In this document: positions 26,114-36,041 of the stretch, piece after piece
Layout of the letters: each line of letters begins with the position of its first letter
How positions within the stretch are numbered: position 1 is the stretch's first letter
Source: an uncultured Sulfitobacter sp.
GTDB taxonomy: Bacteria; Pseudomonadota; Alphaproteobacteria; Rhodobacterales; Rhodobacteraceae
Assembly (NCBI RefSeq): GCF_947500075.1
Contig: NZ_CANMQS010000006.1
Location: 186,001-250,000 of the forward strand
Length of the DNA stretch: 64,000 nucleotides
Reading direction: 5' to 3'
Position numbers and translations under genes: made by a program
Notes under the pieces: generated by a model
Seen by the model: the letters and a program-made list of their open reading frames with translations, nothing else
What the model was told of the DNA's origin: nothing
Database searches by the model: none

Positions 26114-27289
26114 TCACAACGCCTCAATCGCCACCGCAATGCCCTGACCACCGCCGATGCACATGGTGCAGATCGCACGACCACCGCCACGCCGCTCCAG
26201 TTCATAGAGCGCTTTGACCATGATGATCGCACCTGTCGCCCCCACCGGATGGCCCAATGCGATTGCGCCGCCATTGGGGTTCACCTGCTCGGCCGAGAAG
26301 CCCAGTTCCTTGGACACGGCACAGGCCTGCGCGGCGAAGGCTTCATTGGATTCCACCACGTCGAAGTCGCTGACCTTCATGTCCAGTTTCTGCAACAGCG
26401 TCTGCACAGCCGGGACAGGCCCGATGCCCATCACTTCGGGCCGAACACCCGCATGGGCATAGCCCAACACCCGCGCGCGCGGTTTCAACCCGGCAGCCTG
26501 CGCCGCAGTCGCCGTTGCCATCACAACCGCCGCGGCTCCATCATTGATGCCCGATGCGTTGCCCGCCGTCACACTGCCGTCTTTCGCAAAGGCCGCGCGC
26601 AGGCCTGCCAACGCCTCCATTGAGGTTGCCTTGGGGTGCTCATCAGTATCGAACATGGCGGTCTGTCGCTTCACCTTGATCTCAATCGGTGCGATCTGGC
26701 TGGCAAAAACGCCATCCGTAATTGCGGCCTGTGCACGCCGCTGGCTCTCCATCGCGAAGGCGTCCTGATCTTCACGTGTGATCCCGTGTTCCTTCGCCAC
26801 GTTCTCTGCCGTGACACCCATGTGACCGGTGCCAAATGGGCACATCAGCGCGTTCAGCATCATATCGACGGCACCCGTGTCGCCCATCTTCTGACCAAAG
26901 CGTGCCGATTGCATGATATGCGGCCCGCGCGACATGCTTTCCGCCCCACCGGCAAGCGCAAATGCCGCATCGCCCAGCATCAGGTTCTGCGCGCAAGACA
27001 CAATCGCCTGCAACCCGGACCCGCACAGACGGTTCACGTTCATCGCAGGTGTTCCGTCGGGAATGCCCGCTTCGATCGCCGTAACGCGGGACAGATACAT
27101 ATCGCGGGGTTCGGTGTTGATCACATGCCCCATGGCCACGTGACCAATCTGATCCGGGCTGACGCCTGCACGCGCCATCGCGGCTTTGGCCACATGCACC
27201 CCCAGAGCTGTCGGAGGGGTCGCGACAAGGCTGCCGCCAAATGTGCCAACAGCGGTGCGCGCGCCGTCCAGAATGACAATATCTTCCAT
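26114..27289 (-). CDS. bktB: beta-ketothiolase / acetyl-CoA acetyltransferase
   Basis: A 391-residue thiolase that condenses or cleaves acyl-CoA with acetyl-CoA, in polyhydroxyalkanoate precursor formation or fatty-acid and aromatic breakdown. The nucleophilic Cys lies in NVNRLCGSGLQAIVS, and the other catalytic motifs are NEAFAAQACAV, GGAIALGHPVGATGA and CTMCIGGGQG. The pattern EPRDMYLSRV, GGAESMSRGPH and IGPVPAVQ is close to Cupriavidus BktB. The ATG at 27289 follows AAAGAGAT. It is divergent from the PhnD-like gene. Confidence 0.93.
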   Translation of the reverse strand: MEDIVILDGARTAVGTFGGSLVATPPTALGVHVAKAAMARAGVSPDQIGHVAMGHVINTEPRDMYLSRVTAIEAGIPDGTPAMNVNRLCGSGLQAIVSCAQNLMLGDAAFALAGGAESMSRGPHIMQSARFGQKMGDTGAVDMMLNALMCPFGTGHMGVTAENVAKEHGITREDQDAFAMESQRRAQAAITDGVFASQIAPIEIKVKRQTAMFDTDEHPKATSMEALAGLRAAFAKDGSVTAGNASGINDGAAAVVMATATAAQAAGLKPRARVLGYAHAGVRPEVMGIGPVPAVQTLLQKLDMKVSDFDVVESNEAFAAQACAVSKELGFSAEQVNPNGGAIALGHPVGATGAIIMVKALYELERRGGGRAICTMCIGGGQGIAVAIEAL

Positions 27290-27436
27290 GATCTCTTTCC
27301 TTGAACTGGGCAAACCGTTGCCCTGTTTCTAAGCCCTTTGCGACAGAAACGCATGTGTTGTTTGATGGTTCGACGCAACGTGACGCGGGGCCAGGTTTGG
27401 CGCATACTCGCCGCGACAATTGCACAGGACCCCCCC

Positions 27437-28198
27437 ATGCACGCCAGCCTGCCCATGTATGCCCTGCCTGCCTTGCGCGACGCGCATGAAAGGTACTGGG
27501 CGCTGATCCGCACAGCGTTACAGGCAGCAGGGGTCAGCGCCCCGGACGCCCTCAACCAGAATGGCATCGGCACTGCGTTCTGGAGCGCCCCCGATCTGGT
27601 TTTCAGCCAGACCTGCGGCATGCCCTACCGGACACTGCTGCCGAGGAAGGTGCAGATTGTCGGCACGCCAGACTATGCTGTGCCCGGTTGCGCGCCCGGA
27701 TACTACATGTCCCAGCTGATCAAGCGCCGCGATGATCCACGCAATACGCTGCGGGAATTTGCAGGTGCGACCGTAGCCTTGAACGAATACGGCTCCCAAT
27801 CCGGGTTTGCGGCCCTCGCCAGTGCAATGCAAAGCGCTCAGATCACAGCAGGCCAAGTGCGGATCACCGGTGCACATGCCGCCTCAATCGAGGCTGTTGC
27901 CGACGGCGTGGCGGATGTCGCTGCCATTGATGCTGTGACATGGAGGCTCCTGTGCGCTCACCACAACGCCGGGGCAGAAGTTGAGGCATTTGCCCAGACC
28001 ACGCCCACCCCCGGCCTGCCCTACATCTGTAGCCTGTCGGTTGACCGTCAAAAGGTCTTTGATGCCGTCGCTGCGGCCATCAATGACCTGTCCCAAGCCG
28101 ACAAAGACCTGCTGATGCTGCGCGGGTTGGTTCACCTTGGTCCAGACGTCTACACCGCAGTGCCGACACCTGATCCAACGGTCCTGACCGGCCCCTGA
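27437..28198 (+). CDS. PhnD/SsuA-like substrate-binding domain protein
   Basis: A 253-residue periplasmic-binding-protein-like domain of the phosphate/phosphonate PhnD group (LVFSQTCGMPYRTLLPRKVQIVGTPDY, NEYGSQSGFAALASAM, DVAAIDAVTWRLL). The ATG at 27437 gives no signal peptide, and the upstream extension has none either, so it may be cytoplasmic. No ABC permease or ATPase is adjacent. Such orphans are usually listed as binding proteins of unknown role. It converges with hpaH, five bases apart. Confidence 0.8.
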   Translation: MHASLPMYALPALRDAHERYWALIRTALQAAGVSAPDALNQNGIGTAFWSAPDLVFSQTCGMPYRTLLPRKVQIVGTPDYAVPGCAPGYYMSQLIKRRDDPRNTLREFAGATVALNEYGSQSGFAALASAMQSAQITAGQVRITGAHAASIEAVADGVADVAAIDAVTWRLLCAHHNAGAEVEAFAQTTPTPGLPYICSLSVDRQKVFDAVAAAINDLSQADKDLLMLRGLVHLGPDVYTAVPTPDPTVLTGP

Positions 28199-28202
28199 TG
28201 CT

Positions 28203-29003
28203 TCAGGCGAAAGCCACGCGCACGCTGCCGAAATTGCCAAAGTCCGCCAGAACCTCAGCCCCCGAGGGGCATTCAAGCGGCCGGATAAAGCTGCCCGACA
28301 GGATCACCTGCCCCACTTCGATCTGCTGCCCATACTGCGCCATCCGCCGCGCCAGCCAGACCACACTTTCCACCGGATCGTTCAGCACACCTGCGCCCAG
28401 ACCTGTCTCTTCAACTTCCCCGTTGCGGCTGACAATCGCACCGACCCAGCGCAGATCAACGTCCTCAATCCCATGGCGCTGCGGGCCCAACACGATCCCC
28501 GCATTCGCGGCATTGTCGCTGATGGTGTCAAAGATAACCCGCGTCTTGCCTGTCTCAGGGTCCACCCGCAAAATGCGCGTATCCAGCACCTCGATCGAGG
28601 GTGCCACATAATCCGTCGCCGCCACCACATCCGCGCGACTGACATCCGCCCCGCCCAGCGCGGATTTCATGACAAAGGCAATCTCCGCCTCCATCCGCGG
28701 CTGGATGAACCGCCCCTTGGGCACCACGGCGTTATCGTCAAAGACCATGTCGTCAAACAAGATCCCGCTATCGGGAATGTCGATGTTCAGCGCCTGCTGC
28801 ATCGCCTTGGAGGTCAGCCCGATCTTCCACCCGATCACATGCCGCCCCTGCGCCAGCTTTTGATCATAGATCGCCCGCTGGATGGCATAGGCGTCATCCA
28901 TGGTCATCTCAGGATACCGCAGGCTGAGCAGACCAATCTGCCGCCCGGTCGCCTCGGCGTTCAGCAAATCCGCAGCGGCGGCGGCGTGTTCCTGAGGGGT
29001 CAT
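28203..29003 (-). CDS. hpaH: 2-oxo-hept-4-ene-1,7-dioate hydratase
   Basis: A 266-residue hydratase of the MhpD/HpaH family that adds water to 2-oxo-hept-4-ene-1,7-dioate in homoprotocatechuate meta-cleavage. Typical segments are GWKIGLTSKAMQ, PRMEAEIAFVM with the acidic metal ligands, and SGSFIRPLECPSGAEVLADFG near the end. It overlaps hpaG by ATGA and is the last gene of the hpa operon. The following step, aldolase HpaI, is not in the window. Confidence 0.95.
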   Translation of the reverse strand: MTPQEHAAAAADLLNAEATGRQIGLLSLRYPEMTMDDAYAIQRAIYDQKLAQGRHVIGWKIGLTSKAMQQALNIDIPDSGILFDDMVFDDNAVVPKGRFIQPRMEAEIAFVMKSALGGADVSRADVVAATDYVAPSIEVLDTRILRVDPETGKTRVIFDTISDNAANAGIVLGPQRHGIEDVDLRWVGAIVSRNGEVEETGLGAGVLNDPVESVVWLARRMAQYGQQIEVGQVILSGSFIRPLECPSGAEVLADFGNFGSVRVAFA

Positions 29004-29854
29004 ACCACTTCATCCTCTACACCATTGCGCAGCACACCGATGCCTTCGACGGCCACCTCCACCACATCGCCGGGCTTGAGATATCGAGGCGGATCAAACC
29101 GCGCACCTGCCCCGGTGGGCGTCCCGGTGACAATAATGTCCCCCGGCTGCAACGTCATGAAGGTGGAGATATAGGCGATCTCCCGACGGATCGGGAAGAC
29201 CATCCGCGACAGTGTATCATCCTGCCGCAGCTCCCCATTCACATGCGTCGTGATCCGCGCGTCATCCAATTGCGCGGCATCCGTAAACGGCACCAGCCAC
29301 GGACCCATCGCACCGGACTTGTCCCAGTTCTTGCCTTGCGTGACATTGAACTTCGCATGCCGGACCCAATCGCGGATTGTCCCCTCATTGCACAGCGTCA
29401 AAGCGGCGATGTGATCATAGGCATCGGTTTCGGCAATCCGCCGCCCGCCTTTGCCGATGACAATCGCCACCTCGCCTTCGTAATCGAGCGTCTCATTCTC
29501 CGGCGGACGCACCAGATTGCGGCCATGCCCAGTGAACCCGCTGGCAAAGCGGGGGAACAGCGACATGTACTTCGGCGCATCCGAGCCGTCCTTGTACTCT
29601 GCATTCCGGTCGGGGAAATTCACACCGACACACAGGATACGTGGCGCGTTGGGCAGGACCATCTCGTATTCAAATTCGGTATGCGTCACCGCCTTGCCAG
29701 CCGTCAGCCCAGCCAACTGATCCAACGCCCCCGCGCGCACCACATCCAGCAACGTGTGCCACTGCGGGCAATCGGGGCTAAGCGCGATCATCCCAGCATC
29801 TGTCACCGCACCGTAGAAGGTCTCTCCCCCCGCCGAATAGGTCGCGAATTTCAT
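29000..29854 (-). CDS. hpaG: HpaG-type decarboxylase/isomerase (FAH family)
   Basis: A 284-residue FAH-fold enzyme placed where 5-oxopent-3-ene-1,2,5-tricarboxylate decarboxylase / 2-hydroxyhepta-2,4-diene-1,7-dioate isomerase is expected. Metal-binding acidic residues are in LDYEGEVAIVIGKGG; VTGTPTGAGA near the C-terminus is typical. It is a single-domain version; E. coli HpaG is a two-domain fusion of HpaG1 and HpaG2. Whether this one protein does both reactions is not known from sequence. The ATG at 29854 follows GGGGGAAGC and overlaps the decarboxylase stop. Confidence 0.85.
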   Translation of the reverse strand: MKFATYSAGGETFYGAVTDAGMIALSPDCPQWHTLLDVVRAGALDQLAGLTAGKAVTHTEFEYEMVLPNAPRILCVGVNFPDRNAEYKDGSDAPKYMSLFPRFASGFTGHGRNLVRPPENETLDYEGEVAIVIGKGGRRIAETDAYDHIAALTLCNEGTIRDWVRHAKFNVTQGKNWDKSGAMGPWLVPFTDAAQLDDARITTHVNGELRQDDTLSRMVFPIRREIAYISTFMTLQPGDIIVTGTPTGAGARFDPPRYLKPGDVVEVAVEGIGVLRNGVEDEVV

Positions 29855-31254
29855 CTCAGCTTCCCCCAAACATCCGCAATGACATCCTTCGTCATCATCA
29901 CATCCTCCCGCGTCGTCTCAAACTGGCCAGCCTGAAATCGGATCATCTTGCGTCCTTCGTGCATGCCTTGAGTGATGTAGATCCGCCCATCGTCATTAAG
30001 CGCATCGACCAGTCGTTGTTGTGCTGCATCGTCGCCGGAACAGCGGAAGGTAAACAGGCTCAGGATCGGCTCGGTCACAATCTCAAACCCTTCCATCCCG
30101 CGGATTTCCTCGCACAGCTCCTGCGCCCACCGTACATGATTGCGCATCCGGTTGCGCAGTTCTTCCAGCCCATAGGAACGCATCAGGAACCACAGCTTCA
30201 ACGCCCGGAACCGCCGCCCCAGCGGGATGGTCCATTCAGAGTAATTCGTCACCGCATCGCCGGAGGTCTTCAGATATTCCGGCTCAATCTTCAGCGTGTT
30301 CAGCTGCGGTTTCGCATCCGCCAGAAACTGCACCGAACAATCAAACTGCGTCCCCAGCCATTTGTGCGGGTTAAACACGATGCTGTCGTAGTGTTCGACC
30401 CCCGCCCAGAACTGGTCGCGGTATTCCGGGCAGATCATCGCCGCCCCGGCCCAGGCAGCATCCAGATGGGTATAGAGGTCTTCAGCCTTGGCAATCTCTG
30501 CGATCGGTTCAAGGAAGTCCCAGGCCCCGATCCCCGTACCCCCGGTGATCGCGATGATGCCAGCCGGGGTGTGTCCGGCCTTGCGATCCTCGGTAATCCG
30601 CGACTGGAGCTCATAGGGGTCCATCTCAAACGCATGACCGCTGGTGCCATGGCCAATCTTGACCAGATTGTCCTGCCCGATGCCCGCCACCCAACAGGCG
30701 CGGTCAATCGACGAATGCACCTGTTCCGAACAATAGATCCGCAAATGGCCCTTGCCCGACAACCCCTCGCGGTTGCCGGTATACCCGGTCGCCCGTTCGC
30801 GCATGGTCAGGACGGCGGACAATGTCGCGGAGGAAGCACTGTCCTGAGTAACACCTGTAAAATGATCCGGCAGCCCCATGGCCTGCCGAAGCCAGTCCAC
30901 CATCACACCTTCCATTTCCGTCGCAGCGGGGGAGGTTTGCCACAACATGCACTGCACAGCGAGGGTGCTGACCAGCATCTCTGCCAGAATCGACGGGGGG
31001 GCTGCATTTGCGGGGAAGTAGGCGAAGAAACGCGGGTGCTGCCAATGGGTGATGCCGGGCATCACGATGCGTTCGAAATCGGCCATAATAGCGTCCATCG
31101 CTTCGCCAGTTTCAGGGGCGGTGGCGGCAAGCTGCGCTGCGATCTGCCCCGGCGAGGTCTGGGCGCGCACGGGCAGATCGCCAATCGTCTTGTGATAATC
31201 CGCAGCCCAGTCAGCGATATGCTTGCCCCAATGGGCGAATTCATCCCAGTTCAT
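29851..31254 (-). CDS. PLP-dependent aromatic-L-amino-acid decarboxylase
   Basis: A 467-residue group II decarboxylase that removes CO2 from tyrosine, DOPA, tryptophan or phenylalanine. Family marks are ITHWQHPRFFAYFPANA, VTQDSASSATLSAV, HLDAAWAGAAMICPEYR and the PLP lysine in NPHKWLGTQFDCS. It lies inside the homoprotocatechuate operon with ATGA overlaps on both sides. This suggests a feeder route from tyrosine or DOPA through tyramine or dopamine and the arylacetaldehyde to the ring-cleavage substrate (inference). No amine oxidase is visible. Confidence 0.92.
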   Translation of the reverse strand: MNWDEFAHWGKHIADWAADYHKTIGDLPVRAQTSPGQIAAQLAATAPETGEAMDAIMADFERIVMPGITHWQHPRFFAYFPANAAPPSILAEMLVSTLAVQCMLWQTSPAATEMEGVMVDWLRQAMGLPDHFTGVTQDSASSATLSAVLTMRERATGYTGNREGLSGKGHLRIYCSEQVHSSIDRACWVAGIGQDNLVKIGHGTSGHAFEMDPYELQSRITEDRKAGHTPAGIIAITGGTGIGAWDFLEPIAEIAKAEDLYTHLDAAWAGAAMICPEYRDQFWAGVEHYDSIVFNPHKWLGTQFDCSVQFLADAKPQLNTLKIEPEYLKTSGDAVTNYSEWTIPLGRRFRALKLWFLMRSYGLEELRNRMRNHVRWAQELCEEIRGMEGFEIVTEPILSLFTFRCSGDDAAQQRLVDALNDDGRIYITQGMHEGRKMIRFQAGQFETTREDVMMTKDVIADVWGKLR

Positions 31255-32234
31255 GGCGCGATGATCGGGCTGGCGGCGAGGTCGGATTCCTGTGGTGTGA
31301 CACCCTCAAACGGGCTGCCGTTCTCAAACCAGCTGCGCGGCGCGGGTGCGCCCCAAAGCGTCTGGCGCTGGGGGTCTTTGAGGTCCCATTTGATCGGCTC
31401 CAGATCGGGATCGACGGTCTGATAATCCGAACAGTAAATCTCTATCCGGTGCCCGTCGGGGTCGAGGACATAGAGGAAAAACGCATTCGAAATCCCATGC
31501 CGCCCCGGCCCGCGTTCGATGTTGTCGACATATCCGGTGGTAGACATCAGATCCAAGAGGTCAATGATGTTGAGCGGCGTCGGCACCCAGAACGCCACAT
31601 GGTGCATCCGTGGCCCGGTGCCATTGGTGAACGCCATGTCATGCACGCCGCCCTTGCGGTGCATCCATGCAGCCCAGAGTTTTTGGCTCTCTGCGTCCTC
31701 CGTATATTCCGTCACGCGGAACCCCATGTCACTGTAAAACGCAACCGATGCGTCCACGTCCGGAGAGAAGCAATTGAAGTGGTCAATGCGCAGCGGCTTG
31801 ACCCCGCGATACAGCGCATATTTCTGATGGATCGGCTCAAGCCGGTCCATTTTATGATAGAATTCCAATGGGATGCCAAAGTTGTCAGCTGTCAACAATG
31901 TGCGCCCCTGATAGGGCCGTTCGACCCAGGAAGTGGGCCTCCCCTTGGCTTGAAAGAACGCCTCTGCCCGGTCCAGATCGGCGTCATCGAAAGTTTTGAA
32001 TCCCATCACCTCCACCGTGCCTGGCGCGTCGGATCGTTGCAGGATGATGCAGTGATGACCGCGTTCTTCCATGGCGCGCAGGTAGACGTGATTGTTTGTC
32101 TCATCCGTCACCTGTAGGCCGAGGATGTCCGTATAGAACGTCTTGGACGCGGCCAGATCCGACACGTTCAGGCAGACGTGGCTCAACCGGATGGTGTTGA
32201 AATCAGGGTAGAGGTTTGGGGCAGGTACGGGCAT
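31251..32234 (-). CDS. hpaD: homoprotocatechuate (3,4-dihydroxyphenylacetate) 2,3-dioxygenase
   Basis: A 327-residue type I extradiol (vicinal-oxygen-chelate) dioxygenase that opens the ring of 3,4-dihydroxyphenylacetate. Probable metal ligands are His152 (RIDHFN), His211 (RMHHVAF) and Glu265 (GHRIEIY). They match H155, H214 and E267 of the Brevibacterium enzyme; second-sphere His198 (GVHDMAF) and Tyr255 are also in place. The metal may be Fe(II) or Mn(II), which cannot be told from sequence. E. coli HpaD is an unrelated type III enzyme, so the symbol is functional. It sits in the middle of the hpa operon. Confidence 0.93.
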   Translation of the reverse strand: MPVPAPNLYPDFNTIRLSHVCLNVSDLAASKTFYTDILGLQVTDETNNHVYLRAMEERGHHCIILQRSDAPGTVEVMGFKTFDDADLDRAEAFFQAKGRPTSWVERPYQGRTLLTADNFGIPLEFYHKMDRLEPIHQKYALYRGVKPLRIDHFNCFSPDVDASVAFYSDMGFRVTEYTEDAESQKLWAAWMHRKGGVHDMAFTNGTGPRMHHVAFWVPTPLNIIDLLDLMSTTGYVDNIERGPGRHGISNAFFLYVLDPDGHRIEIYCSDYQTVDPDLEPIKWDLKDPQRQTLWGAPAPRSWFENGSPFEGVTPQESDLAASPIIAP

Positions 32235-32248
32235 GTCGCCTCCTTTTT

Positions 32249-33756
<1,508 letters not shown>

Positions 33757-33760
<4 letters not shown>

Positions 33761-34146
33761 GATGTTTTCTCCAGATGGTCACGGATGGTGCCGTATTTGG
33801 GGGACAGGGCCTCATCAATATCACGCAGTTCAAGCGAGAGGGCGATGGAATGCTGCACCAGAGCAGGGTCTAGAAAACGGCGCGCAGCGTCAAAGATGTG
33901 TTGAGCTGCCGCCGCCTTGACCGCATCGCTGCGGCCTTCACGGATGCGGATCGACAGATCAACAAAGCCGTGTTTGGGGTCACCATCCGCCACTGCATAA
34001 TGATCCACCCGTATGGCCCGCACGCGGATGCCGGGCATAGGGAAGGCCTCTATCTCCGCAGCCGCAGCGCGGATCGCTTCACAGAACGCACCCATATCCA
34101 CAACCCCGTCCAGATTGCCGGAATATTCGATGTGGAAGTGAGGCAT
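33757..34146 (-). CDS. hpaF: 5-carboxymethyl-2-hydroxymuconate isomerase
   Basis: A 129-residue small isomerase of the CHMI/4-oxalocrotonate tautomerase superfamily. The N-terminal Pro after Met (MPHFHIEYS) is the catalytic base once Met is removed. The protein has the usual length and YSGNL segment. It is the first gene of the hpa operon; a palindromic operator lies about ten bases upstream of its start. Confidence 0.94.
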
Positions 34147-34155
34147 GGCTTTCCC

Positions 34156-34182
34156 TTAACATGTTAATTGTTGTGATGTTAA
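34156..34182. promoter_or_regulatory. candidate HpaR operator between hpaF and hpaR
   Basis: A perfect 12-base palindrome TTAACATGTTAA (34156-34167) is followed by a further half-site ATGTTAA (34176-34182). The region lies between divergent hpaF and hpaR, where MarR-type HpaR is known to act in E. coli. Binding by this HpaR is inferred from position and symmetry. Confidence 0.7.
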
Positions 34183-34244
34183 ATATAACTTAGCCTGACT
34201 GTCAAGACCACCTATTGTACCAGAAGGCAGGCATAGAGGCTCCA

Positions 34245-34682
34245 ATGACCAAGAAGTTGCCGCCCACGAACCGGTCCCTGCCGATTGCGCTGATCCGCGC
34301 GCGCGAAGGGGTGATGCAGCCCATACGGGATATGCTGGCGGAGACCGGGATCACCGAACAGCAGTGGCGGGTTTTGCGCGTTCTGGCTGAACACGGACCG
34401 CAAGACGCCTCAACCCTTGCGCGGGGCGCCAGCCTTCTGTTTCCCAGCCTGACACGGATCACCCAATCCATGAACAGCAAGGGATTGATCACCCAAACAC
34501 GAGACGCGCAGGATCGCCGGAGACAGATGATCGCCATCTCACCGAAAGGGCAGAAAATCATCGACGATTATGCCGGGCAGGCCGTCCAGATCGTCGCAGG
34601 CTTCAAGGCCGCGTTGGGTGACGCGCAATATGAGCAACTGCTGGATCTGCTGGCGCTACTTGATCCGGGACGCCTCGATTAA
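34245..34682 (+). CDS. hpaR: HpaR, MarR-family repressor of homoprotocatechuate operon
   Basis: A 145-residue MarR-type winged-helix protein. The segment LPIALIRAREGVMQPIRDML, then TEQQWRVLRVLAE and PSLTRITQSMNSKGLITQTRDAQDRRRQ, resembles E. coli HpaR through its length. It is divergent from hpaFED-decarboxylase-GH and next to a strong palindrome, so it probably represses that operon until 4-hydroxyphenylacetate-type compounds appear. The ATG at 34245 is preferred to one at 34215. Its last 27 bases overlap the convergent aminotransferase gene. Confidence 0.92.
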   Translation: MTKKLPPTNRSLPIALIRAREGVMQPIRDMLAETGITEQQWRVLRVLAEHGPQDASTLARGASLLFPSLTRITQSMNSKGLITQTRDAQDRRRQMIAISPKGQKIIDDYAGQAVQIVAGFKAALGDAQYEQLLDLLALLDPGRLD

Positions 34683-36041
34683 CTCCATCCCGGCCGCTGC
34701 CGCCTGACAGCCGGCATCAAGGGCCGAAAGGATCACCTGCGCATCTGCTTCCGTCAGCACCAGTGAGGGTGAAATGATCATGTTCGGACCCGAGACCCGG
34801 ATCATCGCCCCGCTCTGATAGGCAACCTCCTGAATGGTATTGGCAATCGCTGCGTCTATGGGCTTTTTGGTGGCGCGGTCGCTGACAAACTCAAGTGCTG
34901 TCATCAGGCCGTAGCCGCCGCGCACATCGCCGATGATCTCGTATTTCTCCATCAACGCCTTGCAGCCTTCGTAGATTTGCGTGCCCCGCGCCGCAGCATT
35001 CTCTGTCACGTTCAGACGTTTGGTTTCCGCCAGACAGGCCAGCGCGGCTGCCGCACCGACGGGATGGCCGGAATAGGTATAGCCATGGCCGATCTTGGCT
35101 GCCGGATTGTTCTCAAACGCTTCAATCATCTTGTCGCCCAGCATCACGGCGCCGAAAGGGAAGAACCCATTGGTGATGGCCTTGGCCGTGGCCATCATAT
35201 CCGGCTTGATCCCCCACAGCCGCGCACCGGACCACGCGCCAGTCCGGCCGTAGGCGGTAATCACTTCATCCGTGATCAGCAAAATGCCATGGCGGTTACA
35301 GATCTCCTCAACCATTGGCGCAAAGGACGGATGCGGCACGATCACACCGCCGGCCCCCAGAATCGGCTCCATGATCATGGCCGCGATGGTGTTTGCCCCC
35401 TGAAATGCGATCTCATCCTCAAGTGCCGCCGCGCAAAGCTGCGCCAGCTTCTCCGGATCCGTTTCATTGAACGGATTGCGATAGGTGTACGGGGCGGGAA
35501 TGTGGAAACAGCCCGGCATCAGCGGCTCATAGGCAGTACGAAAGTTCGCATTGCCATTCACCGATGCACACCCCATGTGTGTGCCGTGGTAGCCCTTCTT
35601 GAGGCTGAGGAATTTCACCCGCCCCGGCTCCCCCCGCAACTTGTGGTACTGGCGCGCAAGGCGCAGGGAGGTTTCAACCGAATCCGATCCGCCGGAGGTA
35701 AAAAACGCCCGGCTCATCCCGTCAGGGGCAAAGAACTCGGCCAATTCGTATGACAGCTCAATGACCGCATCGTTCGATGTGCCCCGGAAGGTCGAATAGT
35801 ACGGCAGCGTCTGCAACTGCGCTGCAATCGCGTCTTTCACAGGCTGGCAGGAATAACCCAGATTGACATTCCACAAACCGCCCACCGCATCAACGACATC
35901 ATGTCCGTCGATGTCCTTGATCCGCACCCCTTCGGAACTGACGATGATCTTGGGCGGCGTTGCCTGACTGTCATCATGGGACGTCATCGGATGCCAGAAA
36001 TGGCGCGCGTTGTTTTCCTTGAGGAAGTTCGAGTCTTTCAT
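34656..36041 (-). CDS. class III omega-aminotransferase
   Basis: A 461-residue PLP-dependent class III aminotransferase. The N-terminus ARHFWHPMTSHDD, then FFTSGGSDSVETSLRLARQYH, GYHGTHMGCASV and the PLP-lysine region MMATAKAITNGFFPFGAVML, are typical of amine:pyruvate and taurine/beta-alanine-type enzymes. The ATG at 36041 overlaps the iclR stop (ATGA). With the divergent transporter and aldehyde dehydrogenase, it probably turns an imported amine into an aldehyde (inference); the exact amine is not deducible. Confidence 0.9.
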   Translation of the reverse strand: MKDSNFLKENNARHFWHPMTSHDDSQATPPKIIVSSEGVRIKDIDGHDVVDAVGGLWNVNLGYSCQPVKDAIAAQLQTLPYYSTFRGTSNDAVIELSYELAEFFAPDGMSRAFFTSGGSDSVETSLRLARQYHKLRGEPGRVKFLSLKKGYHGTHMGCASVNGNANFRTAYEPLMPGCFHIPAPYTYRNPFNETDPEKLAQLCAAALEDEIAFQGANTIAAMIMEPILGAGGVIVPHPSFAPMVEEICNRHGILLITDEVITAYGRTGAWSGARLWGIKPDMMATAKAITNGFFPFGAVMLGDKMIEAFENNPAAKIGHGYTYSGHPVGAAAALACLAETKRLNVTENAAARGTQIYEGCKALMEKYEIIGDVRGGYGLMTALEFVSDRATKKPIDAAIANTIQEVAYQSGAMIRVSGPNMIISPSLVLTEADAQVILSALDAGCQAAAAGMELIEASRIK

